Source: Sipunculus nudus (lineage: Eukaryota > Annelida > Sipuncula > Golfingiida > Sipunculidae). From it: a stretch of DNA of 64,000 nucleotides. The DNA lies in contig JAPPUL010000068.1 in assembly GCA_026874595.1 (NCBI GenBank), positions 1,129,001-1,193,000 of the forward strand, given 5' to 3'. Position numbers and translations under genes: made by a program. Below, in pieces: positions 58,737 to 64,000 of this stretch (position 1 is the stretch's first letter; each line of letters opens with the position of its first letter). The notes under the pieces are model-generated. The model worked only from the letters and a program-made list of their open reading frames with translations, had not been told where the DNA came from and did no database searches.

Positions 58737-60015
58737 TTTTGTTCTTATTCCTTTTATCAGATTCCTTTTTTAGCTTTATTAGAAAACTTAATCTTTGAGG
58801 CGTTGCAAGGTGCACCTTCTTTTCGATATAGTTCGTATACGAAAAAGCTTTAGTTATAAACTCTATCTTACTTTCTTTTAGAATGTTAAATGTACTTAAA
58901 AAGCTATCTAGGTTTACGTATATGCCAACTATTATGCCGCCTTCGTTGAGTCTTTCATATAATTTTAATATGTTTTTACTTACCTTCTGTCCGCCGCCGC
59001 CTATCAGTATCCTGTCAGCTTTGCCATCCTCTCTTAAAATTCCTTCTATTGCATCAGCATGTATAACCCGCCCTCCTAAGACCTTATGCCGTCTCATATT
59101 CTCTTTTATGTCATTAACGCGTTTTTGTTCCTTCTCAAAAAATAAAGTCTTTACTTTGTGTTTTATATATGCACTTATTCCTATTGACCCTGTTGCTGCT
59201 CCTATGTCCCAGAATATCTGATTCTCTTTTAGTTCAAGCATCGATAATAACATATGACGTGTATCTCGCTTTGTTATCATTCCAAAGTCCTTTGCAAACT
59301 CTTCCTTGTAGCTATCATTACGTCCTGAAGAATCTAAAAACAACTTTTCTAATACTAAGCTATAAGGCAAAGACTCTGCATTTAAAACAAAATTATCTAT
59401 ATCTTCTATTTCATATATTAGCTCCTTGTCCTCGTAACCTAGCTTTGAACATAGTGTTAGTTTATAATCTTCTTTGTCTAAGGCGCTTAGTAACTCCTTT
59501 AGCCTTGACAGGGTGTCTTTATCTGCTAAAACCAGAGTGTAGCGCTTTTTAAATATCTTACTAAGTTCTATTTCCTTTCTACCATGAAGTGATATAGTCT
59601 CAAGTTCACTTTCATTTATTAGCAACCTTGATTGTATGTAATCCCTTGTTGAGACATTATTTACTACTTTTATATCCTTTAATCCTAAGCCTGACACTTC
59701 ATTTAAAAGCCATAGTGCGGTAGTTATCCCGCCTGAATAAAACGTTGGACTGCCTGTTACAAAATAGACTATCTTTGCTCTTTTATCTTTGCTTAGTATC
59801 TCTTTTATTCGTATCTTAATTTCATTAAAGCTTTTCTTATTTGTAAGAAGTTCCTTTCCAGCAAACAACTCTTCTTTGTTATGTTTTAAGTAATTTGTGT
59901 CAAGCGCTATGTAATCATTTTGACTTATATAGTCTTCAAAACCGCTAAGCTTGTATTCTGACATCCCTGTCCCAACTACCGTAAACAATCTTTTATCCAC
60001 CCTCACCAAAATCAA
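58726..60015 (-). CDS. cbiET: Fused cobalt-precorrin-7 C5- and precorrin-6B C15-methyltransferase (CbiET)
   Basis: 429 residues. The N-terminal CbiE half carries FTVVGTGMSEY and VYFVTGSPTFYSGG, with VNNVSTRDYIQSRLL and SLHGRKE. The C-terminal CbiT half (from about 230) starts FGMITKRDTRHMLLSMLEL and has WDIGAATGSIGISAY, DAIEGIL and DRILIGGGGQ. It methylates C5 and C15 and decarboxylates the C12 acetate. Thirteen bases downstream of cbiD. Confidence 0.94.
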   Translation of the reverse strand: MILVRVDKRLFTVVGTGMSEYKLSGFEDYISQNDYIALDTNYLKHNKEELFAGKELLTNKKSFNEIKIRIKEILSKDKRAKIVYFVTGSPTFYSGGITTALWLLNEVSGLGLKDIKVVNNVSTRDYIQSRLLINESELETISLHGRKEIELSKIFKKRYTLVLADKDTLSRLKELLSALDKEDYKLTLCSKLGYEDKELIYEIEDIDNFVLNAESLPYSLVLEKLFLDSSGRNDSYKEEFAKDFGMITKRDTRHMLLSMLELKENQIFWDIGAATGSIGISAYIKHKVKTLFFEKEQKRVNDIKENMRRHKVLGGRVIHADAIEGILREDGKADRILIGGGGQKVSKNILKLYERLNEGGIIVGIYVNLDSFLSTFNILKESKIEFITKAFSYTNYIEKKVHLATPQRLSFLIKLKKESDKRNKNKNDK

Positions 60016-60027
60016 TATGCATTTCCA

Positions 60028-61233
60028 TTATAATATCCTTGTCTTTAGAATGTTTTGCCCGCCGTCTAAAAGCATTACATGTACACTCCGTAGCTTACTA
60101 TCTATGCCGCTTAGCCACTTTAATACTACTTCAAGTGCCTTGTCTGTTATATCCTCGCAAAATAGCCCTCCCAACACTTTATCTATTCCATTAAGATATT
60201 CTAGTACCCCCCGCATTGTATTAAAACTCTTTTCCTTAAGTTCCGACTCTAAACTGCCATCTCGTTTTAATATAATCTCCTTTATTAACTCCATATTAAG
60301 CTGGCTATAGTGCATGTGCGTATTCTTATTCCCTTGTGCCAGCTTCGTTAGCTTACCTATACTTAATATTACATACAATTCCAAAAACCTCTTCCCATTT
60401 AGCAGCTTTAGCGCATCAAACACAAAGTTCCCTATCTCCACTATCATACACTCTTCCTTGTCAAAATGTTTATTTGCATAGCCTTCGGCTGTGTTGCCAA
60501 CTGTATATATTAGCGTATTGCACTTTGAGGCCTCGCCTACTGATATATAGGTCGCTATTGTGTCTATATACGCTTCGTTTGATATCGGCTTTACCCTCCC
60601 TTTTGTTCCTAGTATGCTAAGTCCTCCTTTTATCCCTACTTTGCCGTTTGCTGTGCTCTTTGCAAGCGATTCTCCATCCACCATCTCTATTGCTGTATAT
60701 ATTTTATCTGGCTTTTTCTTTTTACTTTCTACTAGCTCTTTTGCTATTACATTCAACATCTTCATAGGGATAGGGTTTATTGCCGGATAACTAGGCCGTA
60801 CCTTAAGCCCGTCCCTATGCACTATCCCAAGTCCAACACCTGCGTACACTAATATCTTACACCCTTCTAGCTCTATTTCATGAGGGTTATGTTCTTGTTT
60901 CGATATCTTCTTTTTTAGTGCGTTTAGGCTTTGGCTTAGGTGACAGATTATTGTCATTCCTTTTGTAACGTCTATATCGTCATTATCTGTCTTTTTTGTG
61001 CTTACTGAAACTAAAGCACCTTTAAGCTCCTCCGTAACCTCAATAATTGCCTCGTCGCCTGTTGGCAGCGGTACTTTAATACCATATTTCCCTTTGGCTT
61101 TTGGAACTTGTTCTTTAGAAGTATTTAGGAGTATGCTTAAAGCTGATTTGAATATTGCACTCGTATGAGTCCCCGTTGTATAGCCCCAACCCTTCTTTTC
61201 CTTTTGTTCTAAAGTATTGCCTTCCATACTCAC
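60028..61233 (-). CDS. cbiD: Cobalt-precorrin-5B C1-methyltransferase
   Basis: 401 residues. GYTTGTHTSAIFKSAL at the start is the CbiD signature (usually G-x-T-T-G-x-x-A-x-A-A-x-K-A). VPLPTGDEAIIEV, DDIDVTKGMTI, GVGLGIVHRDGLKV, PAINPIPMKMLN and GGLSILGTKGRVKPISNEAY follow in family order. It adds the C1 methyl group in the anaerobic route. Short gaps to both neighbours. Confidence 0.95.
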   Translation of the reverse strand: MSMEGNTLEQKEKKGWGYTTGTHTSAIFKSALSILLNTSKEQVPKAKGKYGIKVPLPTGDEAIIEVTEELKGALVSVSTKKTDNDDIDVTKGMTIICHLSQSLNALKKKISKQEHNPHEIELEGCKILVYAGVGLGIVHRDGLKVRPSYPAINPIPMKMLNVIAKELVESKKKKPDKIYTAIEMVDGESLAKSTANGKVGIKGGLSILGTKGRVKPISNEAYIDTIATYISVGEASKCNTLIYTVGNTAEGYANKHFDKEECMIVEIGNFVFDALKLLNGKRFLELYVILSIGKLTKLAQGNKNTHMHYSQLNMELIKEIILKRDGSLESELKEKSFNTMRGVLEYLNGIDKVLGGLFCEDITDKALEVVLKWLSGIDSKLRSVHVMLLDGGQNILKTRIL

Positions 61234-61236
61234 ATT

Positions 61237-61926
61237 TTAGTATACCTGCATCGGAATAAAACTACTTTCGTCAAGCAGCTCTCGTAGATTTATATCATCA
61301 CGTAGACTCTCAAATAAGCTTCTCCAGTAGCTCTTATCGTACTTTTGAGTCCGCCTAAGCCACAAACATGAATTAACTATACTTCCGTCTTCTCCTTCCG
61401 TGTTTTTATAGATAACTGCAACCGCTTTAAATCTGCACGCTCCAAAACAATCTGACTTCGTTACCTTTATCCTGTTTTCACCGCGGTTTAAACCAAGCTC
61501 TTTTGTCAGCATTCGAAGCTCTTCTGCAATATCACCATAAGCATGAGTTTCTCCACATCGCCCGCCGGTACATACCATTATATGCGTCTTGTAATGCATT
61601 ATCGGCTTTTGTGAATCCCGTATCACCGGTTTACACTTAAAACCCTCCTTTACCTCTCCTCCCATATTGTTTCGACGAACCCCATTATGAGCATCTTTCC
61701 CCTTTATCTCTATATCCTCTTCTGACACCCTACTAATTGTACAGCCGCAAGAGGCTTCTTTATCTATTTTCCTGTTTTCTATTCCCTCTTCTATTCTCTC
61801 TTCTATTCTCCCTTCTAATCTCTCTTCTATTCCCTCTTCTATTCTCTCTTCTATTCTCTCTTCTATTCTCTCTTCTATCCTCTCTTCTATTCTCTCTTCT
61901 ATCCTCCCTTCCTTTCTTTGTTCCAT
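61237..61926 (-). CDS. Thioredoxin-like [2Fe-2S] ferredoxin protein with charged N-terminal repeats
   Basis: 229 residues. Residues about 112-200 are a thioredoxin-like [2Fe-2S] domain: HIMVCTGGRCGETHAYGDIA, then DCFGACRFKAVAVIY, giving four cysteines as in complex-I-type ferredoxins. Residues 5-52 are Ile-Glu-Glu-Arg units from a 12-bp repeat, predicted to form one highly charged helix. A Cys-Gly-Cys pair follows at about 59-61. An internal Met near 88 might be the original start. It is placed between cbiC and cbiD, so it may supply electrons to corrin synthesis; that role is inferred from position. Confidence 0.8.
   Translation of the reverse strand: MEQRKEGRIEERIEERIEERIEERIEERIEEGIEERLEGRIEERIEEGIENRKIDKEASCGCTISRVSEEDIEIKGKDAHNGVRRNNMGGEVKEGFKCKPVIRDSQKPIMHYKTHIMVCTGGRCGETHAYGDIAEELRMLTKELGLNRGENRIKVTKSDCFGACRFKAVAVIYKNTEGEDGSIVNSCLWLRRTQKYDKSYWRSLFESLRDDINLRELLDESSFIPMQVY
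61777..61915. repeat. 12-bp in-frame repeat array inside the [2Fe-2S] protein gene
   Basis: About eleven to twelve copies of a 12-base unit (plus strand tctattctctct with variants) encode Ile-Glu-Glu-Arg repeats. Variant copies give Gly or Leu at some positions. Because the unit is a multiple of three, copy changes would keep the reading frame. Confidence 0.93.
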
Positions 61927-61943
61927 CTATATTCAAACTTCCT

Positions 61944-62624
61944 TTATTTTATTAATTTATATATTGCATGCAAACAGCTTACAACCATAGGCGAGGAACC
62001 AAAACGCCCTCGCATTATAATACCAGCACCATCACAATGTTCTATAAACTCTTTTGTATATTCTTTACTGTCCACCACGTTAACAAAGCCAACCGGAAAG
62101 GCTATAAATACGATTTTAGAAGGGTTTATATTTTCATTTATAATAGTTTCTATGGCTGAATAAAGAAAAGTAGGCGCATTGCCGCATGCAAGTATCATGG
62201 GTTTTGCCTTATTCTCTATAATCGCCTTCCTAACTGCGACATAACTCCTTGTAATTCCAAGCTTTAGCGACTCCTCTTTTATATCAGCATCATTAACATA
62301 ACATATAGACTCATTTTTATATTTGTTTGTATATACGTCCGAAAGCCCAGACCTTATCATATTAGTATCCGTAATAATAAAAGCACCCGCCTTTAGTAAA
62401 GCAATAGTCTTAGCTATAACGTCTTTGCTGAAGAATATGTTATTTATAACCTGCTCAAAACAAGTAGTTGCATGAATAAGCCTTTTTATTACCTCCTTCT
62501 CCTCAAAGCTGAACTTGCTAAGCTCATAGGAGGCACACTCAGCTTCTATAATCTCAAGTGAACGTTTTTCTATTTCAGTGGGCTTTTTAAAAGATTGTAT
62601 TTTTTGTATTTTAAAAGTTGCCAT
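61944..62624 (-). CDS. cbiC: Cobalt-precorrin-8 methylmutase
   Basis: 226 residues. It moves the C11 methyl to C12 to yield cobyrinate. The catalytic histidine is in LIHATTCFE (usually IHTTGD), with GAFIITDTNMIRSGL, MILACGNAPTFLYSAIE, AFPVGFVNVVDSKE and the closing RGRFGSSPMVVSCLHAI. Normal length. It lies 17 bases before the [2Fe-2S] protein gene and 135 bases after cbiA. Confidence 0.95.
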   Translation of the reverse strand: MATFKIQKIQSFKKPTEIEKRSLEIIEAECASYELSKFSFEEKEVIKRLIHATTCFEQVINNIFFSKDVIAKTIALLKAGAFIITDTNMIRSGLSDVYTNKYKNESICYVNDADIKEESLKLGITRSYVAVRKAIIENKAKPMILACGNAPTFLYSAIETIINENINPSKIVFIAFPVGFVNVVDSKEYTKEFIEHCDGAGIIMRGRFGSSPMVVSCLHAIYKLIK

Positions 62625-62685
62625 ATTGTTGCCATATTAAAGATAGAGTATAATTAAATAATGAAAGACCTACAAGTCAACAATC

Positions 62686-62788
62686 TAATATATTTAGATG
62701 AAATAGTTTTTGATTATATATGATATATCAGCAATTGAAAAGGTAGCCTCTTAATATATTTAGATGAAATAGTTTTTGATTATATATG
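62686..62788. repeat. 37-bp direct repeat spanning the end of cbiA
   Basis: Two perfect 37-base copies at 62686-62722 and 62752-62788, 29 bases apart. The second contains the last nine codons and stop of cbiA. The first is a free copy in the cbiA-cbiC gap. It is much larger than the other duplications and copies the gene's 3' tip. Confidence 0.95.
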
Positions 62789-64000
62789 GGTTTGAACGAA
62801 ACATGGAATGTAGGTATGTGGCAAAGACGTTTTTGAACTGCCAGCCGGCAAGGGTTTTATCTTCAGGGTTATTGTATTTTAATATATGCATAAAGCTTTT
62901 AGTACTTGTTGGGTTTTTGACTTTGCTGTAATGGAAGGCGTGCCCTTTGTACGAGGTATTTAATTTGTCTTTTGCGATGTAATAACCAAGCCGCTGCCTT
63001 CTTGTGCACATCTGGAATGAAAGAGGCATGATGCCGGACATAGGGAGCACGTTGCCATCGACGTCGGTTACAGACTCTCCAAGATAAATAAGCCCTGCAC
63101 ACTCAGCAAATACACGTTTATTGTTATTAACATGAGCAATTAGACTATTTTTGAACTTGCACGCATTATTTAGTTTAGAGCTTATGTCTTTAGTCTCTAC
63201 ATAACCACCTGGTATATAAACAACATCGGTATCAGGAGGTATGGGCATATCTTCTAATGGGTTAATGATATGAACTTGTTTACAAATGGATTTAAGGAAC
63301 ATTACATTATCATGATATAAGAAAGAAAAAGCGTTATTGTCGTTTATAATGGCTATAGTTTTAGTAGAGATGGTTTTTAAGGTCTTTTCATCTAATGAGG
63401 ATGTTAGGCATGGTTTTGCGGTATCTTTTTTTGCTTGCTTGCTGCTTAATGCAAGTTTAATAAGAGCCTGCATATCGATATTCTTGCAAACGGTTTTAGA
63501 GATGGTGTTAAAGTCTTTATTATAAATGTCGTTTATATCAAGTCCAAGATGCCGTTCTTTGGTGAGAAGGTTATTATCTTGTAAGACAAACCCAAGTACA
63601 TTCAGGCCTGGATAGTATTTTGTAATAATTTGTTTGATACGATTAAAATGGTTTTGCGAGGAGACGTTATTAATAATTACAGCGGCTATGGTATTATTTT
63701 GTTTAAAAGTGGTCATGCCATGGATTAGGGGAGCGACGGTTGAATAAAGCCCCTTAGCAGATATAATTAATATAGTATTTGTGTTTAGAAGGGAAGCAAC
63801 GTCATAAGTAGAGAATTCGTCTTCAAAGCCGTCATAAAAACCCATAACGCCTTCTATTACGGGGATGTGGTTATATGAGTAATGCAAGTAAGTGTTTAGA
63901 AGCTGTTTTTTAGACATCATAAAGAGGTCTAGGTTTATGGAGTTTATAAAAGCGGCAGCTTTATGAAACAAAGGGTCAATGTAGTCGGGCCCGATTTTGA
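62760..64000 (-). CDS. cbiA: Cobyrinate a,c-diamide synthase (5' truncated)
   Basis: More than 410 residues visible; the frame is still open at the window edge. The first readable codons give KIGPDYIDPLFHKAA, an internal family motif, so roughly the first 40-60 residues (P-loop region) lie outside. VIEGVMGFYDG, ERHLGLD, VYIPGGY and the glutaminase nucleophile in FAECAGLIYLGES are present. It amidates two acetates of cobyrinate using glutamine and ATP. Sense-strand codons are C-rich, unlike the other cobalamin genes. Confidence 0.95.
   Translation of the reverse strand, partial: KIGPDYIDPLFHKAAAFINSINLDLFMMSKKQLLNTYLHYSYNHIPVIEGVMGFYDGFEDEFSTYDVASLLNTNTILIISAKGLYSTVAPLIHGMTTFKQNNTIAAVIINNVSSQNHFNRIKQIITKYYPGLNVLGFVLQDNNLLTKERHLGLDINDIYNKDFNTISKTVCKNIDMQALIKLALSSKQAKKDTAKPCLTSSLDEKTLKTISTKTIAIINDNNAFSFLYHDNVMFLKSICKQVHIINPLEDMPIPPDTDVVYIPGGYVETKDISSKLNNACKFKNSLIAHVNNNKRVFAECAGLIYLGESVTDVDGNVLPMSGIMPLSFQMCTRRQRLGYYIAKDKLNTSYKGHAFHYSKVKNPTSTKSFMHILKYNNPEDKTLAGWQFKNVFATYLHSMFRSNPYIIKNYFI

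Noticed and set aside
61737-61955. Plus-strand Leu/Phe/Ser-rich frame
   Set aside because: Reverse reading of the 12-bp Ile-Glu-Glu-Arg array.
1-64000. tRNA genes and cobalamin riboswitches
   Set aside because: Scanned for GGTTCAA/GTTCGA arms and B12-box-like motifs; matches found (for example in hemB, dprA and the TRAP permease) lie inside coding regions without cloverleaf context.

Overview
The window is a compact, AT-rich, bacterial chromosome segment of about 55 genes. It has no rRNA, tRNA, CRISPR array, phage or insertion sequence that I could find. Lipoproteins with lipoboxes, an LpoB-type activator, a TAXI-type TRAP transporter and secreted beta-propeller proteins indicate a diderm (Gram-negative) organism. 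A single-chain glycyl-tRNA synthetase, DUF116, a UPF0200-type kinase, an S55 peptidase and a near-complete anaerobic cobalamin cluster would fit a Desulfobacterota or Nitrospirota-like lineage. That placement is inference and I cannot name a taxon. CtaB suggests a heme-copper oxidase elsewhere in the genome.

Layout. 0-6.5 kb (+): 5'-truncated aldo/keto reductase with a ferredoxin-like tail, folB, rlmN, a YhcC-family radical SAM protein, and a CHASE2 adenylate cyclase followed by a small ORF. 6.6-9.1 kb (-): copper exporter copA with chaperone copZ. 9.3-12.8 kb (+): adk, then pyrR-pyrB-pyrC-like, where the dihydroorotase homologue has lost its metal ligands. 12.8-20.1 kb (-): ctaB, dxs, ispA, DUF116, UPF0200 kinase, glyQS. 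dut lies alone on + at 20.2 kb. 20.7-28.4 kb (-): a secreted set (TlpA-like thioredoxin, LamG/FN3 protein, beta-propeller, SpoIVB/S55 protein) and an RluD-type pseudouridine synthase. 28.6-30.6 kb (-): LpoB and COG3014 lipoproteins. 30.8-37.6 kb (+): hemB, dprA, topA, xer recombinase, trxA and a CoA-binding protein. 37.6-44.8 kb (-): an SMC-like protein with degenerate ATPase motifs, glgP and pntB-pntAb-pntAa. 45.3-47.8 kb (+): membrane protein, RsuA/RluB-type synthase and PQQ-like propeller. 48.1-52.6 kb (+): a decayed TAXI binding-protein pseudogene, its intact paralogue and a fused TRAP permease. 52.7 kb to the end (-): the cobalamin operon, cobU, cbiB, cobC, cobS, Cys-rich protein, cbiH, cbiG, cbiF, cbiET, cbiD, [2Fe-2S] protein, cbiC and a 5'-truncated cbiA.

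Most notable: (1) a pseudo-dihydroorotase next to aspartate transcarbamoylase; (2) many short tandem duplications (11-17 bp, one of 37 bp) in intergenic and 5' leader DNA, often containing a Shine-Dalgarno-like core, with in-frame 12/15-bp versions inside genes; (3) a mosaic of purine-rich and pyrimidine-rich strand segments of about 10 kb that minority-orientation genes follow; (4) a relic TAXI gene; (5) an SMC/Rad50-like protein that seems to have lost its ATP-binding motifs. All calls come from reading the sequence and recalling families. No searches were run.
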